Shown: piece by piece, positions 1 to 6,844 of the stretch
How positions within the stretch are numbered: position 1 is the first letter of the stretch
Layout of the letters: every line of letters begins with the position of its first letter
Assembly (NCBI GenBank): GCA_964610175.1
Contig: CAZSVE010000089.1
Span: 1 to 12,376, forward strand
Source: CAZSVE01 sp964610175
GTDB taxonomy: Bacteria > Pseudomonadota > Gammaproteobacteria > HK1
Length of the DNA stretch: 12,376 nt
Reading direction: 5' to 3'
Made by a program: the position numbers and the translations under genes
Notes under the pieces: generated by a model
The model's input: the letters and a program-made list of their open reading frames with translations, nothing else
Databases searched by the model: none
Told to the model about the DNA's origin: nothing

Positions 1-281
<281 letters not shown>

Positions 282-423
282 ATAACACCCAAGGAGCTTG
301 AGTAATTAGGAATGATAGATATTTGTTTGTGCTTTATGTTTACGGCTTTCTATACTTTGGGAGATATTTCTGCTAGTGGATAATATGTTTTAGTGTTTGT
401 CTGGAAGATTCCAGTGTCCGGTT
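282..423 (+). other. 23S-5S spacer, no tRNA
   Basis: This is the 142-base transcribed spacer between 23S and 5S rRNA. It is AT-rich and no tRNA cloverleaf was seen. A small perfect hairpin with arms CTGGA (401-405) and TCCAG (410-414) lies about 10 bases before the 5S gene and could be a processing signal; that role is an inference. Confidence 0.6.
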
Positions 424-542
424 TGCCTGGTGGCTATAGCAAGTAGGTACCACCCGATTCCATATCGAACTCGGAAGTGAAAATGCTTAGCGCCGATGAT
501 AGTATGGAGCTTCTCCATGTGAAAGTAGGTCACTGCCAGGTA
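424..542 (+). rRNA. rrf: 5S ribosomal RNA
   Basis: This is a complete 5S rRNA gene of about 119 bases, close to the usual 120. The 5' end TGCCTGGTGGC (424-434) pairs with the 3' end ACTGCCAGGTAT, forming the helix I closing stem. The universal loop segment CGAACTCGGAAGTGAAA is present at about 467-483, and TAGCGCCGATGATAGT follows, as in gammaproteobacterial 5S. It lies 142 bases after the 23S end in the same orientation, with a terminator immediately downstream, so it is the last gene of the rRNA operon. Confidence 0.95.
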
Positions 543-552
543 TTTAATTTTG

Positions 553-584
553 ACCCCGATATTGTTGATATATCGGGGTTTTTT
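553..584 (+). terminator. Intrinsic terminator of the rRNA operon
   Basis: A perfect 10-bp stem, ACCCCGATAT (553-562) and ATATCGGGGT (570-579), closes a 7-base loop and runs straight into a T tract at 579-584. It lies 11 bases after the 5S 3' end, where an rRNA operon terminator is expected. It also separates the operon from the small gene starting at 677. Confidence 0.93.
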
Positions 585-676
585 GTGTTCTCCTTGATTT
601 TTCGAGGTTTGCTTATGCTGCTAAGGTTTCCATACTTTGCAAAAAACAGCCGGATTCCGCTTGGCGAGAGGTACAC

Positions 677-904
677 ATGTTTGAGTATGATCAAGATACT
701 GTTCATGCGTTATTAGAAGAGGATGAACAATTTCAGGAGCTTTATGAATATCATGGAAGACTGAAGATAAAAATTCGAGATATTGAGGCTGGTGTTTATC
801 CTTTAAATAGGTTTTCTCTTGGTGTGCTAAAAAAAGAGAAATTGTTGGCCAAGGATAGAATGGCCACGATAATAGCTCGTTTTCATCGTGAAAACGCTAA
901 GTAA
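677..904 (+). CDS. DUF465 (YdcH-like) small protein
   Basis: A 75-residue highly charged protein of the DUF465 / YdcH family, a group of short helical hairpin proteins found in many proteobacteria whose function is not established. The family pattern is visible: an N-terminal helix with LLEEDEQFQELYEYH (residues 12-26), an acidic DIEAG turn (35-39), and a second helix with LKKEKLLAKDRM (51-62). The length matches the family. The start is supported by a good ribosome binding site, GAGAGG at 666-671, five bases before the ATG. It lies alone between the rRNA terminator and a convergent gene. The AT-rich codon use (33% GC in 781-840) differs from genes further right. Cytoplasmic, no membrane segment. 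Confidence 0.82.
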   Translation: MFEYDQDTVHALLEEDEQFQELYEYHGRLKIKIRDIEAGVYPLNRFSLGVLKKEKLLAKDRMATIIARFHRENAK

Positions 905-913
905 GTGATTTAT

Positions 914-947
914 TCCCCGCTTTTTAGGGGCAAGGAAGGGTTTTTTG
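914..947 (+). terminator. Possible weak terminator between convergent genes
   Basis: A short CCCC (915-918) / GGGG (927-930) stem with an 8-base loop follows the stop codon of the DUF465 gene, and a TTTTTT run comes 11 bases after the stem at 941-946. The stem is short and the T tract is displaced, so it is at best a weak terminator for the plus-strand gene. Confidence 0.3.
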
Positions 948-952
948 GCTAT

Positions 953-1693
953 TCATTTGCTTGATAGAGAATTTAGCAGTAAATCCTTCGCCTTATTGAT
1001 TTGTATAGCAAGCAGCGATGAACCGCCGCGGTCGGGGTGTAGCTTTTGTATAAGACTTCGATATGCTGAGATAACCTCTTTTCGATTAGATCCTAGTGGA
1101 AGTCCGAGTATTTCGTAGGCGTCGGTGATCGTCATTTTCCCTGTTTTTAATGGAATTTCGGGGCCTTTCTGTGTATTGCCGTTATATTTTTCCCGCCAGT
1201 TTTTACCCCCCCTGCGATGATCCAGATATGTTTCCAGTATAGCAACTGAGGGTCTATCCTGTTCGTAGCATTCAGCAAGTACTTGAAGTAATTCTTCGAT
1301 GGTGAGTTGAGCAAGGAGCTTCCCTCGGTGATGTCCGGCAAGTACCTTACCTCTTATTTCACTATTCCTGGGATCTGATTTTATACGGAGCCAGCGTGTT
1401 TCTGTATTTGATGTTTGTCCTCTTCCTAATCTTTGGATGAATTCTATTAAAACCTTTAAGGTTTTGATTGTCTTTAGTGCATAGACTAAGCGTGGAAGTA
1501 AGGGAAGCAGTGCACCAAGTGCAGCTAGTAATGGGTGCAAACCTCGAGCTATGAGAAGGACTCCGATCCCAATTGCGATAGCAAGCAGAATTCGATTTAT
1601 AAATTGGGAACGCGCTGCTTTGGGTACATGGTTGAGCCAGCTGAAAAAGAGAATCAGCCCGATCAACACTGCTAACCATAGGATAGGATGCAA
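953..1693 (-). CDS. Membrane-anchored J-domain (DnaJ-like) protein
   Basis: A 246-residue protein with the topology of a membrane-tethered class III J protein, which would stimulate a DnaK-type Hsp70 at the inner membrane. Two hydrophobic stretches are seen at the N-terminus, about residues 3-20 and 35-72. A polar linker follows, with an LLAQLTIEELLQVL segment near 126-139. The J domain is at the extreme C-terminus (about 187-246), with the diagnostic HPD at 219-221 in a LHPDRGGS context and a following INKAKDLLL helix. A C-terminal J domain behind membrane helices recalls the Tim14/Pam18 arrangement and occurs in many proteobacterial 'DnaJ domain-containing proteins'. The start is TTG, because an in-frame stop lies six codons upstream and there is no ATG. 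No Shine-Dalgarno sequence is obvious. It converges with the DUF465 gene. The client is unknown. Confidence 0.8.
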   Translation of the reverse strand: MHPILWLAVLIGLILFFSWLNHVPKAARSQFINRILLAIAIGIGVLLIARGLHPLLAALGALLPLLPRLVYALKTIKTLKVLIEFIQRLGRGQTSNTETRWLRIKSDPRNSEIRGKVLAGHHRGKLLAQLTIEELLQVLAECYEQDRPSVAILETYLDHRRGGKNWREKYNGNTQKGPEIPLKTGKMTITDAYEILGLPLGSNRKEVISAYRSLIQKLHPDRGGSSLLAIQINKAKDLLLNSLSSK

Positions 1694-1795
1694 TTTTAAG
1701 AATGTCTGTCAGTTGGAAAAGGATATCACTCTAAACTAAATTGAGTAATCTAACTTGTTGATTCAATAATAAATACTCTAATTGTAGCTCCGGAA

Positions 1796-2140
1796 TTATC
1801 CTGGATCTCTACCTGGAGGGGTATATACGGGACTGGGAAAAGGCATTACGTTACTGCCCTTTTCACCAATGGACATAATTTTGTTGGTGCCTTCCCTCTT
1901 GACTTCGTCTACGCGTATGATGGCATGCATAGGAATATATGTCCGTTTAACGCTCGAAAATTCTGATTTTAGCTTTTCTTCACCAGGGTCGACGAGCACT
2001 GCTGTACGCTCCCCAAAAATAATCTCTCCGATCTCTACGAATCCCCATAGATCGGCTTGGCTCACATGGTGTGCGTACAATTCGTATATTTTCCCTTGGT
2101 TGTGGAAAATAACTTTGAAAATTGGTTGTTTTATAGGCAT
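1796..2140 (-). CDS. DUF1820 family protein
   Basis: A 114-residue protein of the DUF1820 family, conserved in gammaproteobacteria and without an assigned function. The conserved core is clear: PIFKVIFHNQGKIYELYA near the N-terminus, a GFVEIGEIIFGER block, VDPGEEKLKSEF, then RTYIPMHAIIRVDEV and a proline-rich tail ending PGRDPG. The frame stays open upstream to a GTG at 2263. I chose the ATG at 2140 because the family normally begins with MxxxPIFKVIF and the upstream extension has no family similarity; no strong ribosome binding site marks either start. It is predicted to be cytoplasmic. It lies about 100 bases upstream of the J-domain gene on the same strand, so the two could be cotranscribed. 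Confidence 0.85.
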   Translation of the reverse strand: MPIKQPIFKVIFHNQGKIYELYAHHVSQADLWGFVEIGEIIFGERTAVLVDPGEEKLKSEFSSVKRTYIPMHAIIRVDEVKREGTNKIMSIGEKGSNVMPFPSPVYTPPGRDPG

Positions 2141-2263
2141 AGGACTTTTAAAGGCTAGGTTAGCCTTTTTGAAGAGTAGAATTCTGTTGACATTTCGACA
2201 GTAGAGGATAAGTATATTTTTTACATGTGGTTTTTTGGAGAAAGGTATTCCTATGTAATACAC

Positions 2264-2514
2264 AATGCCTGCGCTGCATCCAGAAAATTGGATATTTCTG
2301 GAGTTGAATAATTACGGAAGTATTTCATTTAATTTTGTCATTTATCGCCTTAAACGAAGTGAGGAATCTTCCGATTTAGATTCGAATTAAACCGTAGAAT
2401 TCCTCTCTTCGGTTGAGATGATGACTAAAAGTAAATTCTATTTACTAACTGTTTGCGCGGCAATGCCAGTAGTTCTTGATGGGAGAATTACATAGGAATC
2501 GAGCGATATTGTCG
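2264..2514. other. Gene-free stretch with a palindromic repeat
   Basis: No coding potential was recognised here. The stretch separates the DUF1820 gene from meh, both on the minus strand. It is AT-rich and contains the long imperfect inverted repeat listed at 2337-2425. A promoter for the DUF1820 gene would be expected near its right-hand part or within it, but no convincing -35/-10 pair was seen. Confidence 0.5.
2337..2425. repeat. Long imperfect palindromic intergenic repeat
   Basis: The left arm starts GTCATTTATCGCC at 2337 and reaches GAAGTGAGGAAT near 2367. The right arm runs from about 2397 to ATGATGAC at 2425. The reverse complement of the right arm (GTCATCATCTCAACCGAAGA...) aligns with the left arm over about 30 bases with a few mismatches and small gaps. 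The pattern, GTCAT ends with a CGAAG-GAGGAAT core, resembles the abundant dispersed palindromes seen between genes in many environmental bacteria. A related half-element occurs at 12160-12186. It is probably a nonautonomous mobile or recombining repeat; it carries no gene. Confidence 0.6.
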
Positions 2515-3363
2515 TCATCCTAATTTTGCTGTTGCTACCATAGTAGTTTTTCCATTCGGCCCTTGAGCACTAAGATCCACCTTATCTCCATCGGGTGTTG
2601 CGGTAACCCGATAGGGTCCTAGATCGAAAAGTGGTGCTTGACCACGGAAACTGAATTCGATTACAGGGCGTTTTTGGTTGTGGCGCAGCAGTTCAGCCAG
2701 TTGGATAGCTGTCAATGGTCCATGGACGATAAGTCCCGGATAACCTTCTTCCTCCATGGCGTAGCGCCGATCGATATGAATACGGTGTGCGTTGAAGGTA
2801 AGAGCGGAGAACCGGAACAATAATACGGGGTCTGGTGTGATCGTGCGAATCCATGAACCTGCCGGTACCTCGGGAAAGGGTGCCGGAGTTGGGGCTGGAA
2901 CGGGATCGCCGGGTTCTCGGTATACGATGTCCTGCTCTTCTTCGATACAGAGTTCACCTTTTTGCTCTGTATGGTAGCTTACCGTGACGAATGCAAGCTT
3001 TCCACTCGAACCACTTTTTTCACTGATTTTCAGTACCTTACCGTGGCGAACGGCCGGTTCACCGATGGTAAGGAGCTTATGGAATTTCATACGTGAGCCC
3101 GCAAACATTCGGCGCGGCAACCCGATAGGCGGCATAAACCCGCCTCGCTCCGGGTGACCATCCGTGCCAATCTTCGACCAAGGTGCCCTTGGTAGAAAAT
3201 ACATCCAGTGCCACAGAGGTGGCAACATTCCCCCCAGGATAAACTGACTTTCAGTATCGTCTAATGTCGCTGCCATTCCAAGGACTTGTCCGAGCCAGAT
3301 TTGGTCTTCCAAGCGTTCGGTATTACCGATCCAGTCGGTGTAGGGGGTTGCCTGTTCGGTCAT
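2515..3363 (-). CDS. meh: MaoC/HTD2-type hydratase, likely 3-methylfumaryl-CoA (mesaconyl-C4-CoA) hydratase
   Basis: A 282-residue double-hotdog hydratase. The N-terminal FAS1-like dehydratase half carries PRRMFAGSRMKFH (residues 83-95), and the C-terminal half carries FNAHRIHID (190-198) and GYPGLIVHGPL (207-217), the HTD2/MaoC-type active-site region. Known family members include Chloroflexus mesaconyl-C4-CoA hydratase, which hydrates 3-methylfumaryl-CoA to (S)-citramalyl-CoA; the length is close to that enzyme. The specific call rests mainly on the neighbour, a CoA-transferase resembling mesaconyl-CoA C1-C4 transferase, which makes exactly this substrate. The start has a strong GGAGGT site seven bases upstream. 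It lies 126 bases downstream of mct on the same strand, so the two are probably one operon. An itaconyl-CoA or other enoyl-CoA hydratase role is the main alternative. Cytoplasmic. Confidence 0.72.
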   Translation of the reverse strand: MTEQATPYTDWIGNTERLEDQIWLGQVLGMAATLDDTESQFILGGMLPPLWHWMYFLPRAPWSKIGTDGHPERGGFMPPIGLPRRMFAGSRMKFHKLLTIGEPAVRHGKVLKISEKSGSSGKLAFVTVSYHTEQKGELCIEEEQDIVYREPGDPVPAPTPAPFPEVPAGSWIRTITPDPVLLFRFSALTFNAHRIHIDRRYAMEEEGYPGLIVHGPLTAIQLAELLRHNQKRPVIEFSFRGQAPLFDLGPYRVTATPDGDKVDLSAQGPNGKTTMVATAKLG

Positions 3364-3440
3364 TTGTTTTACCTCCGTTAAATTTTTATACGGGGTGAAT
3401 GTAGGGATATCCTAATATGATGGATTCCAGGTACATGGGA

Positions 3441-3487
3441 CTTATCGAGATCTTATAGCTTCAGCTTCAGCCTTATAACTCGATAAG
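3441..3487. repeat. Inverted repeat between mct and meh
   Basis: Nine-base perfect arms, CTTATCGAG (3441-3449) and CTCGATAAG (3479-3487), are extended by further TATA pairing past a small bulge. A third related copy, TATAATTCGATAG (about 3490-3502), forms the last codons of mct, so the right arm and the end of mct are short direct repeats. It sits in the 126-base gap between the two genes and could be an RNA processing or attenuation hairpin; there is no T tract on the minus-strand exit side. Confidence 0.4.
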
Positions 3488-3489
3488 AC

Positions 3490-4722
3490 TTATAATTCGA
3501 TAGGGCCTGCGACTACGCCTTTGTCACGTAATTCTCCAATCTGTTTGTCATTCATGCCAAGCTCTTGGGTCAGAATCTCATCGGTGTGTTCACCGAGGAT
3601 TGGCGCGCGGGTAGGTTCGAGTCGTGGAGAGGCGCTAAAATCAATGGGAGAGCCTGGGACCAGGTAGCGACCGATACCGGGTTGTTCGATCTCGGTAAAT
3701 AAGGGGTTTTGCGTGGAACAGCGTGCATCTTCATCGACCATCTGGTTGAAGGTCTGGTAAGGTCCCCAGCATACACCGGTTTTTGCGAATGCGTCTTCGA
3801 TTTCGTTGAGAGTGCGGGCAAAGCACCAGGGTTTTAGCAGTGCCGTGATGGTATCTCTGGCCTTGAAGCGATCACCTTCCTTGCGAAGGTCGAGTTCGAG
3901 TATCGATTCCAATGCCGTGAATTTTTCCGAGAGCCCCGTGGCTTTGGCGAGCTCGGTCCACATCCTGTCGGTAACGACAACGATGTAGATGATTCTTCCA
4001 TCCTTGGTTTCGAATTCACTTCCATAGGCACCATAGAGGTAGTTCCCATAGGAGCGGCGATCTTCCTGGTTGATTTGCACTTCGGCAACGTATCCGAGAT
4101 TAGCCACCCACGCAAAGGCGATATCCGATAAGGCCATCTTGATGAATTGCCCTTCACCGGCGAGCTGTCGGTGCCGTTCGGCAGCTACCACTGCGAGTGC
4201 GGCATTGACACCACAGATAGCATCCCAGGCGGGGAAGACATGGTTGACGGGGTTGACGGCTGCTGGGCCATGGGCAGGCCCTGTCACGAAGGGGAAACCG
4301 ACCGCGCAATTGACCGTATAATCCACTGCGGAGGTGCCATCGGAGCTTCCGAGCAGGTTGACCATGATGAGATCTTCTCGTTTGCTTTTCAGGGATTCGT
4401 AGCTCAAAAATCCGGTAACGGGGAAGTTGGTAAGGTAAATGCCATTACCAGGGCCGGGGGCAGTGATTAGGCTGGTGATGATCTCCTGACCTTCCGGTTT
4501 CCGCGTATCGATAGCTAGCGATCGTTTTCCCTTATTGAGGCCTACCCAGTAGAGGCTTTTGCCGTTTTTATCAATGGGCCAACGTCGTGCATCGAGGCCA
4601 CCACGGATGGGATCGAAACGAATGACATCCGCTCCCATTTGGGCTAGGGTCATTCCTCCTGATGGTGCGGCAACGAAAGCCGACCCTTCGATGACTCGCA
4701 ATCCGCTAAGAATTTTATTCAT
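3490..4722 (-). CDS. mct: CaiB/BaiF CoA-transferase, likely 2-methylfumaryl-CoA isomerase (mesaconyl-CoA C1-C4 CoA transferase)
   Basis: A 410-residue class III (CaiB/BaiF) CoA-transferase. The N-terminal signature VIEGSAFVAAPSGGMTLAQM with GADVIRFDP (residues 10-38) and RRWPIDKNGKSLYWVGLNKGKRS (46-68) agrees, from memory, with the Chloroflexus enzyme that moves CoA within mesaconate from C1 to C4. The likely catalytic aspartate is D167 in FPAWD. LGEHTDEIL near the C-terminus is a general family motif, and the length matches the roughly 409-residue Chloroflexus enzyme. The reaction is intramolecular: 2-methylfumaryl-CoA to 3-methylfumaryl-CoA. The ATG is preceded by AGGAGA at 4732-4737. The gene is divergent from recJ and upstream of meh. 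Alternatives are other class III transferases; the meh neighbour makes the specific call more likely. Cytoplasmic. Confidence 0.75.
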   Translation of the reverse strand: MNKILSGLRVIEGSAFVAAPSGGMTLAQMGADVIRFDPIRGGLDARRWPIDKNGKSLYWVGLNKGKRSLAIDTRKPEGQEIITSLITAPGPGNGIYLTNFPVTGFLSYESLKSKREDLIMVNLLGSSDGTSAVDYTVNCAVGFPFVTGPAHGPAAVNPVNHVFPAWDAICGVNAALAVVAAERHRQLAGEGQFIKMALSDIAFAWVANLGYVAEVQINQEDRRSYGNYLYGAYGSEFETKDGRIIYIVVVTDRMWTELAKATGLSEKFTALESILELDLRKEGDRFKARDTITALLKPWCFARTLNEIEDAFAKTGVCWGPYQTFNQMVDEDARCSTQNPLFTEIEQPGIGRYLVPGSPIDFSASPRLEPTRAPILGEHTDEILTQELGMNDKQIGELRDKGVVAGPIEL

Positions 4723-4808
4723 TGAATTTTTTCTCCTGTGCTCTTCAATTCTTGGAGTTGGAATTGTATTGCGTGATAAGTCGACCTACAACTAAACTTT
4801 CTCTGGAT

Positions 4809-6566
4809 ATGCAAGCACTGACAAAAACTCATTCACGCAAGAAGAAAATCATGCAGCGGCCTGTAGCGAAAGGAATCGAGCCTCTGTTTCCGGACCTCCA
4901 TCCGGTATTGGCGCGGGTCTACGCGGCGCGAAATATTACCTCTACGGAATCCCTGGATTATTCCCTTTCCCGACTCGAGTCATTCGATACATTGTCCGGC
5001 ATCGAATCCGCAGTGACACTGTTAGCCAATGCCGTTCAATCCGGTAGCCGCATCTTGATTGTTGGGGATTTCGATGCCGATGGTGCCACGAGTTGCGCGG
5101 TGGCGGTGCGCGGTCTACGTCTCATGGGGGCGGGAACGGTGGAATACCTTGTACCGAACCGATTCGAGTACGGTTATGGCCTCACAGAGGAGATCGTCTC
5201 CGTGGCACTCACAAAGAAACCCGATGTGTTGGTTACCGTAGATAATGGAATTTCCTGTATGGAAGGTGTCGCAATGGCCAAGGACCATGGTATCCGTGTT
5301 GTCGTAACCGACCACCACCTGCCCGGTACCTTCCTTCCCGGCGCCGATGCGTTGGTCAATCCCAACTTGGCCGAGGATCGGTTTCCGAGCAAATATCTTG
5401 CCGGCGTTGGGGTGATCTTTTATGTGCTATTGGCCTTGCGGAGCCGATTGCGGGAAACTGGATGGTTCCAGGATTCTGGCATGTTGGAGCCCAACCTGGC
5501 GCAGCTGTTGGATCTGGTGGCCCTGGGAACCGTAGCGGATGTAGTGCCTCTCGACTACAACAACCGTATCCTGGTAGCCCAGGGGTTGTCTCGGATCCGT
5601 AAAGGTTCCTGTCAGGCGGGCATAAAGGCATTACTTACCATAGCACGGCGGGAGTTCCATCGAGTCGTCGCCGGAGATTTGGCATTTGCCGTGGGGCCTC
5701 GCCTCAATGCGGCAGGTCGGCTGACCGATATGTCGTTGGGGATAGAGTGTCTTCTCACCGACCAGGAGGAACGAGCATTCGAGTTGGCCGCCCAACTGGA
5801 TTGCTTGAACCACGAGCGGCAGAACATCGAATCCACCATGCGTTCCCAAGCATTGTTATTGCTCGATGAAATGGAACCCATGGGCGATACCGATCTACCG
5901 TTCGGATTCTGTTTGTATGACGAGACATGGCATCCCGGCATCATCGGTATCGTGGCGTCGCGTATCAAGGACCATGTGTATCGCCCCGTGATTGCCTTTG
6001 CCAGGAGTGGTACCGATGAGCTCAAGGGTTCGGCGCGTTCCATACCCGGAGTGCACATTCGCGATACTTTGAATGCAATTGCCGTTCGAAACCCCGAATT
6101 GATCGTACGCTTCGGTGGACATGCCATGGCGGCGGGGCTCACCATAGGCCGCGCTGAACTTGCGGCATTCCGTGATGCTTTCGATACCGAAGTGCGCCGC
6201 CGCTTATCCCCGGATGCGTTACAAAGAAGCCTTTATACCGACGGAACCCTGGATGATGCGGATTTCAATCTGATATTGGCCGAAGCGCTTCGCTTTGGGG
6301 GACCGTGGGGTCAGGCATTTCCCGAGCCCTTATTCGATGGCGAATTCGACCTGTTACACTGCCGTGCGGTTGGCGGTTGTCATCTCAAGCTGTTGTTGGG
6401 GTTACCTTCCAGTAATCAACGGATCGATGCCATTGCGTTCAACACCAACGACGAGGGTTGGCCCAAAGGTACGGGCAAAGTGCGCGTCGTGTATCGATTG
6501 GATGTCAACCAGTTTCAGGGACGCCGGAATCTGCAATTGGTTGTGGAATACATCGAACCTCGGTGA
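4809..6566 (+). CDS. recJ: Single-stranded-DNA-specific exonuclease RecJ
   Basis: RecJ degrades single-stranded DNA 5' to 3' in recombinational repair (RecFOR pathway), in mismatch repair and at stalled forks. All DHH-superfamily metal-binding motifs are present: VGDFDADG (residues 85-92), VTVDNGIS (142-149), VTDHHLPG (166-173) and VALGTVADVVPLD in the first domain, then the DHHA1 motif GGHAMAAG (436-443) and a C-terminal OB-fold-like region. The length of 585 residues compares with 577 in E. coli, and similarity is recognisable over the whole protein. The frame is open back to 4722, but that ATG would overlap the divergent mct start. I chose the ATG at 4809, since family members carry basic residues before the RRPV-like motif. 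An ATG at 4851 is the alternative and would give 571 residues. No strong Shine-Dalgarno sequence precedes either. Confidence 0.95.
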   Translation: MQALTKTHSRKKKIMQRPVAKGIEPLFPDLHPVLARVYAARNITSTESLDYSLSRLESFDTLSGIESAVTLLANAVQSGSRILIVGDFDADGATSCAVAVRGLRLMGAGTVEYLVPNRFEYGYGLTEEIVSVALTKKPDVLVTVDNGISCMEGVAMAKDHGIRVVVTDHHLPGTFLPGADALVNPNLAEDRFPSKYLAGVGVIFYVLLALRSRLRETGWFQDSGMLEPNLAQLLDLVALGTVADVVPLDYNNRILVAQGLSRIRKGSCQAGIKALLTIARREFHRVVAGDLAFAVGPRLNAAGRLTDMSLGIECLLTDQEERAFELAAQLDCLNHERQNIESTMRSQALLLLDEMEPMGDTDLPFGFCLYDETWHPGIIGIVASRIKDHVYRPVIAFARSGTDELKGSARSIPGVHIRDTLNAIAVRNPELIVRFGGHAMAAGLTIGRAELAAFRDAFDTEVRRRLSPDALQRSLYTDGTLDDADFNLILAEALRFGGPWGQAFPEPLFDGEFDLLHCRAVGGCHLKLLLGLPSSNQRIDAIAFNTNDEGWPKGTGKVRVVYRLDVNQFQGRRNLQLVVEYIEPR

Positions 6567-6844
6567 AACTTTTATGGGGGGCAGCCGGTTTGTAATGAGA
6601 TGTCGATATAGCAGGGGCGAATGAGTTTCCCTCTACGGCATTGATTCATCATTGCGGAGATCACATCCGTGAAGCGGCTATTCTGGATAACTGAATTCTG
6701 GCGAAGCTTCGCCTCGAACCCACAAAGCATGATTGGGCATCAGCCAAAGCAAAACCGGCGTCTTATAAAACCTGACTCATTTACGAAGCTGGGCGGGAAA
6801 TAAACAAATTGGCGAGACTCCATTTCCCGGTCGGCTTTTTTCGA
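6567..6844. other. Gene-free stretch between convergent recJ and yicC
   Basis: No gene was recognised between the recJ stop and the yicC stop. The right-hand two fifths (about 6709-6819) are a diverged copy of the dispersed repeat that also interrupts tmk. The left-hand part shows no recognisable structure. No clear hairpin plus T-tract terminator was found for recJ; a T run near 6836-6841 lacks a convincing stem. Confidence 0.5.
6709..6819 (+). repeat. Dispersed repeat, copy 1 (recJ-yicC gap)
   Basis: This stretch aligns over its whole length, in the same orientation, with 8877-8988. Shared blocks in order are TCGCCTCGA, AGC.TGAT.GG, AGCAAAAC, TAAAA, GACTCATTyACGAA, and AAATAAACAAA.TGGC. 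The alignment needs only a few single-base gaps. The right-hand 50 bases are roughly three quarters identical, while the left part is more diverged. It contains no open frame of note. It is intergenic between two intact genes, so here it did no visible damage. The element type is not recognised; a degenerate short nonautonomous mobile element is one possibility. Confidence 0.6.

Noticed and set aside
282..423. tRNA gene in the 23S-5S spacer
   Set aside because: No acceptor stem, T loop (GTTCRA) or CCA pattern was found.
477..716. Open frame starting inside the 5S rRNA
   Set aside because: It runs through the 5S gene and the terminator and overlaps the real DUF465 start.
2141..2263. Upstream extension of the DUF1820 protein to the GTG at 2263
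   Set aside because: The extra 41 residues have no family counterpart, and the conserved start MPIKQPIFKVIF fits the ATG at 2140.
4752..4780. Possible recJ promoter TTGGAG - 17 bases - GATAAG
   Set aside because: Only 3 of 6 and 4 of 6 bases match the consensus, which is not better than chance in this AT-rich gap.
4722..4808. N-terminal extension of RecJ to 4722
   Set aside because: It would overlap the first codon of the divergent mct gene, adds residues with no RecJ similarity, and would leave no room for promoters.
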